Translations under genes and position numbers: made by a program
Notes under the pieces: generated by a model
Told to the model about the DNA's origin: nothing
The model's input: the letters and a program-made list of their open reading frames with translations, nothing else
The model's database searches: none
Part shown: in pieces, positions 1 through 6,126 of the stretch
How positions within the stretch are numbered: position 1 is the stretch's first letter
How the letters are laid out: the number at the start of each line of letters is the position of its first letter
Source of the DNA: Pseudomonadota bacterium
GTDB lineage: Bacteria > Pseudomonadota > Gammaproteobacteria > Xanthomonadales > Xanthomonadaceae
Reading direction: 5' to 3'
Length of the DNA stretch: 8,685 nt
NCBI GenBank assembly: GCA_023453655.1
Contig: JAEXTE010000143.1
Span: 1-8,685, forward strand

Positions 1-254
1 CGGTGGCGGTGCGCGCCGCCCAGGCGGTGGGACTGGGGGTGGCCGGCGTCGACCTGATCCGCTCGCGGCGGGGTCCGCTGCTGCTGGAGGTCAACGCGTC
101 GCCGGGGCTGGAAGGGATCGAAGAAGCGACCGGTATCGATATCGCCCGCAATATCGTCGAACATGTCGTCAATGGCGCCGAATCCTGCGGATCTTCAGGG
201 GCGTCAGGGGCGTCCCGCCGCCGCCGCCGCCGTCCGCCGCTCACCGGAAGTTAA
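1..254 (+). CDS. rimK: Ribosomal protein S6--L-glutamate ligase RimK, C-terminal fragment
   Basis: The last 83 or 84 codons of an ATP-grasp ligase are present. The reading frame starts at base 3, and the gene begins outside the window. RimK adds glutamates to the C-terminus of ribosomal protein S6 using ATP, in the cytoplasm. The fragment holds the final ATP-grasp strand with its metal-binding E-x-N (LLEVNASPG, fragment residues 27-35), followed by [13 protein letters not shown], which is nearly the E. coli RimK wording. Conservation seems to end around fragment residue 55 (IVEHV). The remaining ~28 residues are not typical of the family: a Ser-Gly-Ala duplication, six consecutive arginines and PPLTGS. 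The arginines come from a CCG triplet run (about 215-232). The TAA stop is at 252-254 and an intrinsic terminator follows at 367-397. Identification is firm; the role of the tail is unknown. Confidence 0.9.
   Translation, partial: VAVRAAQAVGLGVAGVDLIRSRRGPLLLEVNASPGLEGIEEATGIDIARNIVEHVVNGAESCGSSGASGASRRRRRRPPLTGS
195..232 (+). repeat. 9-bp tandem duplication plus six CCG triplets at the rimK 3' end
   Basis: TCAGGGGCG occurs twice head to tail at 195-212, encoding two Ser-Gly-Ala units. Six CCG triplets follow at 215-232 and are read as six arginines in the rimK frame. Both are seen directly. Short tandem and triplet tracts of this kind can change length by replication slippage. Each change here would stay in frame, altering only the length of the protein tail. 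Confidence 0.8.
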
Positions 255-337
255 CGAACGCTTAATCTCCCCGGGACTACGTTACCGGCTACCGGATTCC
301 GCGCCTGCCCGTGTTTCCTTGTCCAAGGGCAGTCCAG

Positions 338-350
338 GATTACGGTAATC
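338..350. promoter_or_regulatory. 13-bp inverted repeat GATTAC-G-GTAATC
   Basis: This is a perfect 6-bp dyad around one central base in the region between rimK and the response regulator. It lies just before the rimK terminator. It could be a protein binding site, but nothing else in the sequence identifies a binder. It may be chance. Confidence 0.3.
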
Positions 351-366
351 GGGGCATCACCTTTGG

Positions 367-397
367 GCCCAGGCGATGGCATCGTCTGGGCTCTTTT
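367..397 (+). terminator. Rho-independent terminator after rimK
   Basis: An 11-bp stem (367-377 with 381-391, one G:U pair at 373/385) closes on a GGC loop and is followed by TCTTTT at 392-397. This is the only hairpin in the window with a proper T tract. It lies 112 bases after the rimK stop and 113 bases before the response regulator start. It should therefore separate the two transcription units or attenuate readthrough. Confidence 0.85.
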
Positions 398-458
398 GTG
401 GGCGCGCATCGACGGGCCGCCCACGCGCGCCTGTGACAGAATCCGGCCGACCGGAGGA

Positions 459-479
459 ACCGCGCAACCGTTGCGCGGT
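459..479. promoter_or_regulatory. 21-bp palindrome in the response-regulator leader
   Basis: ACCGCGCAAC at 459-468 is the exact reverse complement of GTTGCGCGGT at 470-479, with a single C between. An outer GGAGG (453-457) can also pair with CCTCC (491-495), which ends right before the alternative ATG at 496. As DNA it could be a dimer-binding operator, possibly for autoregulation. As RNA it forms a hairpin of about nine pairs ending 32 bases before the start at 511. The pairing is seen; the function is inferred. Confidence 0.5.
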
Positions 480-510
480 CCAACCGGTCACCTCCATGGA
501 ACCTTCCTGC

Positions 511-1194
511 ATGCGCATTCTCGTCATCGAAGACAATCAGGACATCGCGGCCAATCTCGGCGACTACCTGGAGGATCGCGGCCATACCGTCGACTTCGCC
601 GCCGATGGCGTCACCGGCCTGCACCTGGCGGTGGTCCACGACTTCGATGCGATCGTGCTCGACCTCAACCTGCCGGGCATGGATGGCCTGGAGGTCTGCC
701 GCAAGCTGCGCAACGACGCACGCAAGCAGACGCCGGTGCTGATGCTCACCGCCCGCGACAGCCTGGACAACAAGCTCGCCGGCTTCGATTCCGGCGCCGA
801 CGACTACCTGGTCAAGCCCTTCGCCCTGCAGGAGGTGGAGGTGCGCCTGAACGCCCTGTCGCGCCGCGGCAAGGGCGTGCAGACGCGGGTGCTCGACGTG
901 GGCGACCTGGAGTACAACCTCGACACGCTGGAGGTGCGCCGGCAGGGCAAGCTGGTGCAGCTCAACCCCACCGCGCTGAAGATCCTGCAGGCGCTGATGG
1001 AGGCCTCGCCGGCGGTGGTGACGCGACAGGACCTGGAGACCCGGGTGTGGGGCGAGGAGTTGCCCGATTCGGACTCGCTGCGCGTGCACATCCACGGCCT
1101 GCGCGCGGTGATCGACAAGCCCTTCGACGTGCCGCTGATCCAGACCCGCCATGGCATCGGCTACCGGATCGCCGCGCCCGATGGCGCAGCCTGA
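511..1194 (+). CDS. OmpR/PhoB-family DNA-binding response regulator (ColR-like candidate)
   Basis: This 227-residue cytoplasmic transcription factor is activated by phosphotransfer from the sensor kinase encoded next. The receiver domain (residues 1-115) has the acidic pocket E7-D8, phosphoacceptor D51 in LDLNLPGMDG, T80 and K102 in KPF. A winged helix (about 125-222) ends in the OmpR-type wing RHGIGYRIA. The length is normal for the family. I chose ATG 511 because the receiver fold begins immediately (MRILVIEDN). ATG 496 would add five residues and neither has a good ribosome binding site. The wording closely resembles the xanthomonad regulator I remember as ColR, but PhoP-type regulators are similar and I leave the symbol empty. 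The stop overlaps the kinase start by 14 bases, so the pair is translationally coupled. A palindrome lies in its leader. Confidence 0.92.
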   Translation: MRILVIEDNQDIAANLGDYLEDRGHTVDFAADGVTGLHLAVVHDFDAIVLDLNLPGMDGLEVCRKLRNDARKQTPVLMLTARDSLDNKLAGFDSGADDYLVKPFALQEVEVRLNALSRRGKGVQTRVLDVGDLEYNLDTLEVRRQGKLVQLNPTALKILQALMEASPAVVTRQDLETRVWGEELPDSDSLRVHIHGLRAVIDKPFDVPLIQTRHGIGYRIAAPDGAA

Positions 1195-2542
1195 CGACCC
1201 CGCATCCGGCCCGAGCGCCCGCAGCAGCCAACGGGGTCGACGCTACCGCCGGCGGCTGCGCAGCCGCATCATCCTGTCCTTCGTGCTGCTGGGGCTCGGG
1301 CTGACGGCGCTGTTTGCGTTCATGACCCAGGAGGCGCGCAACCGCGTCGAGAACGCGCTCGTCGAAGACGTGATGAACCGCAACATCGACGAGGCGGCGC
1401 GCCAGTACGCGATCAATCCGCAGGCGCCGATCGCGCCGGTGACGCAGATCCGCGCGTTCATCTACACGCCCGACCGCTTCGAATCGGTGCGCACCAACCG
1501 TCCCGAATGGTACGACCTGCCCGACGGCATCCACGGCATCAGCGGCACCGACGAGAACGGCGAGCCGATGGCGTACAAGCTGGCCGTGCGCAAGACGCCG
1601 GAAGCCTGGTTCTTCCTGGCCCACGACATGACCCAGGCGGTGAAGGGCGAAGAGCAGTTCCGGCGCGCGGTGTACGGTGCGGTGATCCTGTTCACCCTGC
1701 TCTCGCTGCTGATTGGCTGGTGGTCGGCGTCGCGGGTGATGAGCCCGGTGTCGGAGCTGGCCAAGCGGCTCGGCCGTAGTGGTGGCAGCACCTCCCCCCA
1801 GCCGCTTGCGCCGCACTTTCCGGACGACGAGGTCGGCGAACTGGCCAAGGCGCTGGACGACTACGCGGTGCGCCTGACCGAGGTGGTGCAGCGCGACCGC
1901 GAGTTCAACGCCGACGTCAGCCACGAACTGCGCACGCCGCTGGCGGTGATCCGCGGCGCGGTGGAACTGCTGCTCTCGCGGCCCGAGCTCGACGCCAAGA
2001 CCCGCGACCGCCTGCTGCGCATCCAGCGCGCCGAGCAGCAGTGCACCGACCTGATCAGCGCGCTGCTGCTGCTCTCGCGCAACGAGCGCGGCCACGGCGC
2101 CACCGACGTGGCGAAGGTGGCCGAACAGCTGTTCGACGCGCACCGCGGCCAGCTCGGCAGCAAGCCGCTGCAGCTGCGGGTGGAGGGCGAGCCGGGCCAG
2201 GTGGTGGTGGATGCGCCGGAAGCGGCGGTCACCGTCGCCCTGGGCAACCTGGTGGGCAACGCGGTCAAATACACGCGCGAGGGCGAGGTGGTGGTGCGCC
2301 TGCGCGGCAACGCGGTGGACGTGGTCGATTCGGGACCGGGCCTGAGCGCCGAGGACGCGGCGCGCCTGTTCGAGCGCGGCTACCGCGGTACCCACGCCGA
2401 GCATTCGCAGGGTGGCGGCATCGGCCTGTCGATCGTGCGGCGCCTGTGCGCGCTGTACGGCTGGAACGTGCGGGTGGTGCCCGGCGACGTGCAGGGCGTG
2501 GTCGCGACGCTGACCTTCGCGCCAGAGCCAGCTGCGCCCTGA
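1181..2542 (+). CDS. Membrane sensor histidine kinase, partner of the OmpR-type regulator
   Basis: This 453-residue inner-membrane kinase has the classic layout: a basic N-terminus (R/K-rich 14-29), TM1 about 30-48, a periplasmic sensor loop about 49-162, TM2 about 163-183, a HAMP segment about 184-236, and a dimerization helix with H248 in DVSHELRTP. The ATP-binding domain carries N-box N356/N360, G1 DSGPG (383-387) and G2 GGGIG (411-415). ATG 1181 lies inside the regulator's end, giving the usual coupled overlap; a start at 1151 would add ten unlikely residues. The loop is acidic and aromatic (WYDLPDGIHG near 110-119) and may sense a ligand or metal. Pseudomonas ColS senses metals through an ExxE motif, which I do not see here, so ColS identity is only a candidate. 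A 9-bp hairpin follows the stop. Confidence 0.92.
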   Translation: MAQPDDPASGPSARSSQRGRRYRRRLRSRIILSFVLLGLGLTALFAFMTQEARNRVENALVEDVMNRNIDEAARQYAINPQAPIAPVTQIRAFIYTPDRFESVRTNRPEWYDLPDGIHGISGTDENGEPMAYKLAVRKTPEAWFFLAHDMTQAVKGEEQFRRAVYGAVILFTLLSLLIGWWSASRVMSPVSELAKRLGRSGGSTSPQPLAPHFPDDEVGELAKALDDYAVRLTEVVQRDREFNADVSHELRTPLAVIRGAVELLLSRPELDAKTRDRLLRIQRAEQQCTDLISALLLLSRNERGHGATDVAKVAEQLFDAHRGQLGSKPLQLRVEGEPGQVVVDAPEAAVTVALGNLVGNAVKYTREGEVVVRLRGNAVDVVDSGPGLSAEDAARLFERGYRGTHAEHSQGGGIGLSIVRRLCALYGWNVRVVPGDVQGVVATLTFAPEPAAP

Positions 2543-2564
2543 CGCCCGCCCTCGCGGCGGGCGT
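2542..2564 (+). terminator. GC-rich hairpin after the sensor kinase, no T tract
   Basis: ACGCCCGCC (2542-2550) pairs perfectly with GGCGGGCGT (2556-2564) around the loop CTCGC. It starts on the last base of the kinase stop codon. Without a T run it is not a textbook intrinsic terminator. It may stabilise the 3' end or attenuate transcription into the methyltransferase gene 40 bases on. Confidence 0.5.
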
Positions 2565-2590
2565 AGCATCGCGCCCGAAGGCCGTGCACG

Positions 2591-2597
2591 GGAGGGG
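2591..2597 (+). promoter_or_regulatory. Ribosome binding site fixing the long pcm start
   Basis: GGAGGGG lies 6-8 bases before ATG 2604. It is the strongest Shine-Dalgarno match near the gene and the main reason for accepting the long, signal-bearing form over ATG 2736. Confidence 0.65.
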
Positions 2598-2603
2598 CGG
2601 GCG

Positions 2604-3368
2604 ATGGCGGAATCCGGAACGGACAGGGCGCGCGGCCGCTGGCGAGGATGGGTCGCGGGCCTGCTGTGCATCCAGGCGAACGCCTGCGCGGCGCCGGCCG
2701 TCGCCGGCGGCGGGGAGGCCGCGGCCCGCGCCCACATGGTCGAACGGCAACTCGCCGGCCGCGGCATCGATGACGCGCGCGTGCTCGCGGCCATGGGACG
2801 GGTGCCGCGCCATCGCTTCGTTCCCGCCGGCATCGCGGCGCAGGCGTACCTGGACCAGCCGCTTCCGATCGGGCATGGCCAGACCATCTCCCAACCCTAC
2901 ATCGTCGCGCTGATGACGCAGCTGGCGCGCCCGCGCGCGGGCATGCGGGTGCTGGAAGTGGGTACCGGCTCGGGCTACCAGGCGGCGGTGCTGGCCGAAC
3001 TGGGCGCCGAGGTGTACAGCATCGAGATCGTGGCGCCGCTGGCCGAGCGCGCGGGGCAGCTGCTGCGCGAACTGGGTTACGACACGGTGGCGGTGCGCAG
3101 CGGCGACGGCTACGCCGGCTGGCCCGGGCACGCGCCGTTCGACGCCATCGTGGTCACCGCGGCGCCCGAGCGCGTCCCGCCGCCGCTGCTGGCACAGCTG
3201 GCGCGCGGCGGGCGGATGGTGGTGCCGGTCGGGCCGGTGCATGCGGTGCAGGAACTGCGGGTGATCGACAAGCGCGCCGACGGCAGCCTGGTCGAGCGCG
3301 TGGTGTCGCCGGTGCGTTTCGTGCCGCTGACCGGCGACGCGGCCGATCGCGACCGCGGTACCGACTGA
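2604..3368 (+). CDS. pcm: Protein-L-isoaspartate O-methyltransferase with signal-like N-terminus
   Basis: The enzyme uses S-adenosylmethionine to methylate isoaspartyl residues in aged proteins so that they revert to aspartate. Seen: GHGQTISQPY (90-99), the SAM-binding motif I VLEVGTGSGYQ (116-126), FDAIVVTAA in the middle, and the C-terminal VRFVPL. Usual Pcm is about 208 residues; this is 254. The extra ~44 N-terminal residues look like a weak signal peptide: arginines at 8-14, a hydrophobic stretch 16-29, and an A-x-A type site near 27-29. GGAGG at 2591-2595, 8 bases before ATG 2604, supports this start. The conserved core could begin at ATG 2736 (M45), but its nearest GGAGG is about 17 bases away. 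Exported-looking Pcm paralogues exist in other proteobacteria, as I recall. Cellular location is therefore open. Confidence 0.88.
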   Translation: MAESGTDRARGRWRGWVAGLLCIQANACAAPAVAGGGEAAARAHMVERQLAGRGIDDARVLAAMGRVPRHRFVPAGIAAQAYLDQPLPIGHGQTISQPYIVALMTQLARPRAGMRVLEVGTGSGYQAAVLAELGAEVYSIEIVAPLAERAGQLLRELGYDTVAVRSGDGYAGWPGHAPFDAIVVTAAPERVPPPLLAQLARGGRMVVPVGPVHAVQELRVIDKRADGSLVERVVSPVRFVPLTGDAADRDRGTD

Positions 3369-3400
3369 CGCCCGCCGTCCATCGCACCGGAAGGCGGGCG
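3369..3400. terminator. Hairpin between convergent pcm and ilvE
   Basis: CGCCCGCC (3369-3376), directly after the pcm stop, pairs with GGCGGGCG (3393-3400) across a 16-base loop. It sits in the 39-base gap between two converging genes, so it could end transcripts from both sides. Neither strand has a T tract. The arm sequences are identical to those of the hairpin after the sensor kinase. Confidence 0.5.
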
Positions 3401-3407
3401 CAAGGCC

Positions 3408-4319
3408 TCACACCGCCTCGAGCCAGCCGTAGCGGTCGGGCGTGCTTCCGTCGAACAGGCCGAAGAACAGTTCCTGGATCCGGCGCGTGACCGGGCCGGC
3501 CTTGCCGGCGCCGACCTGGCGGCCGTCGACCGAGCGGATCGGCGTGATCTCGGCGGCCGTCCCGCACATGAACAGCTCGTCGCACAGGTACAGGTACTCG
3601 CGCGGCAGGTCGCGCTCGATCACCTGCAGGCCGGCGTCGCGCGCCAGGGTGATGATGGAATTGCGGGTGATGCCGTTGAGCAGGGCGGCGCTGACCGGCG
3701 TGGTGTGCAGCGCGCCGTCGAAGACCAGGAACAGGTTTTCGCCCGCGCCCTCGCTCAGTAAGCCGGTAGAGGCCAGGGCGATGCCCTCGCCGCAGCCCAG
3801 GCGCCGTGCCTCGCGCGCCACCAGGGTGCCGGAGAGGTAGTTGCCGCCGGCCTTGGCCCCGGCCGGGATGGTGTTGGGCGCGAAGCGCTGCCAGCTCGAC
3901 ACGCAGGCGTCGATGCCGCTCGAAAGCGCCTCGTCGCCCAGGTACTTGCCCATCTTCCAGGTCGCCACGGCCACGTCGACCGGGGTCTCGGCCGACAGGC
4001 CGAAACCGCCCAGGCCGCGATAGGCGACGGGGCGGAGGTAGTCGGTGGTGTTGCCGTTGGCGGCGATCACCTCGCGGCAGGCGGCGTTGATCTCGTCGAG
4101 CGAGTAGGGGATGTCGATCTCGTGGATCTTCGCCGACAGGTACAGGCGCCGGTTGTGGTCGGTCAGGCGGAAGATCGCCGGCCCCGAGGCGGTGTCGTAA
4201 CAGCGGATGCCCTCGAACACCGACGAGCCGTAGTGCAGCGCGTGGGACATCACGTGGGTGGTCGCTTCGGCCCACGGCTTGATCGCGCCGTTTTGCCAGA
4301 TCCATTGCGGGTACTGCAT
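3408..4319 (-). CDS. ilvE: Branched-chain amino acid aminotransferase
   Basis: This 303-residue fold-type IV PLP enzyme catalyses the last step of leucine, isoleucine and valine synthesis (2-oxo acid plus glutamate), and the first step of their breakdown. Seen: the N-terminal HALHYGSSVFEGIR (26-39), the PLP-lysine K156 in GAKAGGNYLSG, EGAGEN (190-195), and the substrate/phosphate-site GTAAEITPIRSVDG near 260. Length matches E. coli IlvE (about 309). ATG 4319 is preferred because GAGG lies 5 bases upstream of it and the family begins with this MQYPQWIW-like segment. The frame stays open to 4379, but that extension shows no family resemblance. It is the last of three minus-strand genes and converges on pcm. 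The preceding gap of 108 bases gives room for its own promoter, though I see no convincing one. Confidence 0.95.
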   Translation of the reverse strand: MQYPQWIWQNGAIKPWAEATTHVMSHALHYGSSVFEGIRCYDTASGPAIFRLTDHNRRLYLSAKIHEIDIPYSLDEINAACREVIAANGNTTDYLRPVAYRGLGGFGLSAETPVDVAVATWKMGKYLGDEALSSGIDACVSSWQRFAPNTIPAGAKAGGNYLSGTLVAREARRLGCGEGIALASTGLLSEGAGENLFLVFDGALHTTPVSAALLNGITRNSIITLARDAGLQVIERDLPREYLYLCDELFMCGTAAEITPIRSVDGRQVGAGKAGPVTRRIQELFFGLFDGSTPDRYGWLEAV

Positions 4320-4427
4320 GGAACGCCTCGATACGGGTGAAACCATCATTCTGCCCGATCCCGGGCCGGCACCGGGCATCGCACACCGCGACAGAGAGGC
4401 CCGAACGGCCGCAGGCGGACGACGCGC

Positions 4428-5063
4428 CTAGAGACTCAGCCACCAGCAGTCGAGGTGGCGGCGCAGCGAGAACAGCGTCTGCAGTGGCGTGATCCGGTCG
4501 TTGACCGACTGTTCGACCACCAGGGCCGTGGGCGGCCGGCGCGCGCTGGAGGCCTGGCCCGCGGCGGCGAGCACCGCTGGCGGCAGCGCGTCATCCTCGG
4601 CGCCGGCTTGGGCGGGGTCGCGCCCGGGCGTCCGCCACGACAGCGTGCTGCGCGAGGCGGCCACCGGCATGGTCGGCGGCGCGGGCTGCACCGGCAGGAT
4701 GCCGACCAGGGGGCGGTTCACGATGCCGTCGAGGCGGCCCATGATCGCGTTGGCGCTGCGGGTCGAGGTGCCGGGCCAGTGATAGATGCCGGCCAGCCGG
4801 TTGACGTCGCGGTTGTCGATCGCCGCGGTCAGCTCGTGCACCAGGTCCTGCAGGTTGCGGCTGCAGTCGCGCCGGATCAGGCGGCCGCCCTGCTGCACCA
4901 TGCTCTGGCGCGGCGCGCGCTCGCTGGCGCCCAGGTCCTTGCACTGGCGGTCGGTATAGACGTGGCCGCCGTCCTCGGTGACGCAGCGGCGGATCTGCGC
5001 CCGGGCCTCGCCTGCCGGGGGCAGGAACAGCAGGATGCAGCAGGCCAGCAGCATGGAACGCAT
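4428..5063 (-). CDS. Secreted DUF4124-like protein of unknown function
   Basis: The predicted 211-residue protein is exported. Its signal peptide has R2, a hydrophobic core 4-16 and an A-R-A cleavage motif at 20-22. The mature start (about 23-45) has the DUF4124 pattern: Arg/Tyr-Cys, then DGGHVYTDRQC, with cysteines C27 and C41. C67 and C206 complete an even number of mature cysteines, compatible with disulfides in the periplasm. The middle (about 67-125) looks like a helical domain (LQDLVHELTAAIDNRDVNRLAGIYHWPGT). Residues 130-180 are Pro/Ala-rich and probably disordered. The C-terminus ends DCWWLSL. I cannot assign a function. It lies between metF and ilvE on the same strand, 94 bases after metF. 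ATG 5063 has GGGG shortly upstream; ATG 5054 is an alternative that would remove R2. Confidence 0.78.
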   Translation of the reverse strand: MRSMLLACCILLFLPPAGEARAQIRRCVTEDGGHVYTDRQCKDLGASERAPRQSMVQQGGRLIRRDCSRNLQDLVHELTAAIDNRDVNRLAGIYHWPGTSTRSANAIMGRLDGIVNRPLVGILPVQPAPPTMPVAASRSTLSWRTPGRDPAQAGAEDDALPPAVLAAAGQASSARRPPTALVVEQSVNDRITPLQTLFSLRRHLDCWWLSL

Positions 5064-5157
5064 CGCCCCAGCCTAGCGCCGGCGCCCGCGCGCGGGAAGG
5101 GCACTGCGTCGCGTGTTCAGCCGGCTGCGGAACACCGCTACGTGCGCAGGCCGGGCC

Positions 5158-5982
5158 TCACTGCATGCGGGCCAGCACCGCCTGCGTCGGCCGCGCGAGG
5201 TTGAGCGTGTAGAAGTGCAGGGCGGGCGCACCGCCCGCTACCAGGCGCTCGCACAGGCGCGCGACCACGTCGGCGCCGAACTCGCGGATCGCCTCGGCAT
5301 CGTCGCCCAGCGCCTGCATCTTGCGGCCGATCCAGCGCGGGATCTCCGCGCCGCACTGCTCGGAGAAACGCCTCAGCTGGGAGAAATTCGAGATGGGCAT
5401 GATGCCCGGCACGATCGGCACCTCGACGCCGAGCGCGCGCACTGCGTCGACGAAGTGGAAGTACGCGTCGGCGTTGTAGAAATACTGGGTGATCGCCGCA
5501 TCCGCACCGGCATCGACCTTGGCCTTGAAGTGGCGCAGGTCGGCGAGCGCGTCTTCGGCCTGGGGATGCGTCTCGGGATAGGCGCCCACTTCGACATGGA
5601 AATGGTCGCCGTGCAGTTCCCGGATGAAGGCGATCAGGTCCGATGCGTAGCGCAGGTCGCCGGGCTGGCCCATGCCCGAGGGCAGGTCCCCGCGCAGCGC
5701 CACGATGCGGCGGCAGCCGAGGTCGCGGTACCTGGCCAGCAGTCCGGCGATTTCCTCGCGCGTGCCGCCCACGCAGGACAGGTGCGGTGCCGCGTCCAGG
5801 CCGTGGGCCTGCAGCAGCGACTGCACGGTGTCGGCGGTGTAGCTGAGCGTCGAGCCGCCGGCACCGAAGGTGCACGACACGTACTCGGGGGCGTGCTCCT
5901 TGAGCCTGCGCACCGTGCGGTCGAGCTGGCTGCGCTGCTCGTCGGTCTTGGGCGGGTAGAACTCGAAGCTGATCGGGGTCAT
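5158..5982 (-). CDS. metF: 5,10-methylenetetrahydrofolate reductase
   Basis: This 274-residue FAD-dependent cytoplasmic enzyme reduces methylenetetrahydrofolate to 5-methyltetrahydrofolate, the methyl donor for methionine synthesis. Seen: ISFEFYPPKT (4-13) with the catalytic glutamate E7 (E28 in E. coli), VSCTFGAGGST (35-45), ALRGDLPSG with D99 (D120 in E. coli), the AAITQYFYNADAY segment, GIMPISNF, and the C-terminal PALHFYTLN. E. coli MetF is 296 residues; as I recall, xanthomonad forms are near 275. ATG 5982 is where family similarity starts. The frame remains open upstream to about 6723, but that part is antisense to the DUF3228-like gene and is not believable. No ahcY lies in the window beside it. 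Upstream is a perfect TATAAT in an AT-rich patch, likely its promoter. Confidence 0.95.
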   Translation of the reverse strand: MTPISFEFYPPKTDEQRSQLDRTVRRLKEHAPEYVSCTFGAGGSTLSYTADTVQSLLQAHGLDAAPHLSCVGGTREEIAGLLARYRDLGCRRIVALRGDLPSGMGQPGDLRYASDLIAFIRELHGDHFHVEVGAYPETHPQAEDALADLRHFKAKVDAGADAAITQYFYNADAYFHFVDAVRALGVEVPIVPGIMPISNFSQLRRFSEQCGAEIPRWIGRKMQALGDDAEAIREFGADVVARLCERLVAGGAPALHFYTLNLARPTQAVLARMQ

Positions 5983-6007
5983 GCGACGCGGCCCAGGCGA
6001 GGTCGGG

Positions 6008-6031
6008 GTGATTATATCTCTATATCGCGAT
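6008..6031. promoter_or_regulatory. AT-rich metF control region with TATAAT and TATATC repeats
   Basis: On the minus strand TATAAT (6015 down to 6010) is a perfect sigma-70 -10 box, 28 bases from the metF start. No good -35 is visible at 17-base spacing (about TCTCTT). On the plus strand TATATC occurs at 6012-6017 and 6020-6025 as a direct repeat with an 8-bp period, followed by the palindrome ATCGCGAT (6023-6030). This AT patch stands out in DNA of about 70% G+C. It could be an activator or repressor site governing metF and perhaps the divergent gene. Methionine or S-adenosylhomocysteine-responsive regulators are natural candidates, but I cannot identify the binder. Confidence 0.6.
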
Positions 6032-6126
6032 GAAAGAGAAGATCGATGCCGGCGGCGGAACGATCGCTGGCCGTGTCGTGGCTCGCCCGGGCTAAGCTGC
6101 CGTCCCGTCCGCTCCCGCCGTTCCAG

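Noticed and set aside
251..265. GTTAA-N6-CTTAA direct repeat with 11-base spacing, resembling OmpR-family half-sites
   Set aside because: It overlaps the rimK stop, lies about 250 bases before the response regulator, and is cut off from it by a strong terminator, so chance is more likely.
433..442. GTGACA and CAGAAT as promoter boxes for the response regulator
   Set aside because: They overlap each other and neither has a partner box at 16-18 bases, so no promoter call is justified.
962..2887. Long minus-strand open frame opposite the response regulator, sensor kinase and start of pcm
   Set aside because: It is antisense to well-identified genes, and its His/Arg/Gln-rich composition is typical of reversed high-GC coding sequence.
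3154..4443. Minus-strand frame overlapping ilvE in another phase
   Set aside because: The Arg/Pro/Gly-rich translation has no family features, and ilvE in the neighbouring frame is unambiguous.
5076..5096. Adjacent palindromes GCGCCGGCGC and CCCGCGCGCGGG between metF and the secreted protein gene
   Set aside because: Short self-complementary GC strings are expected by chance at this base composition, and there is no T tract or conserved spacing.
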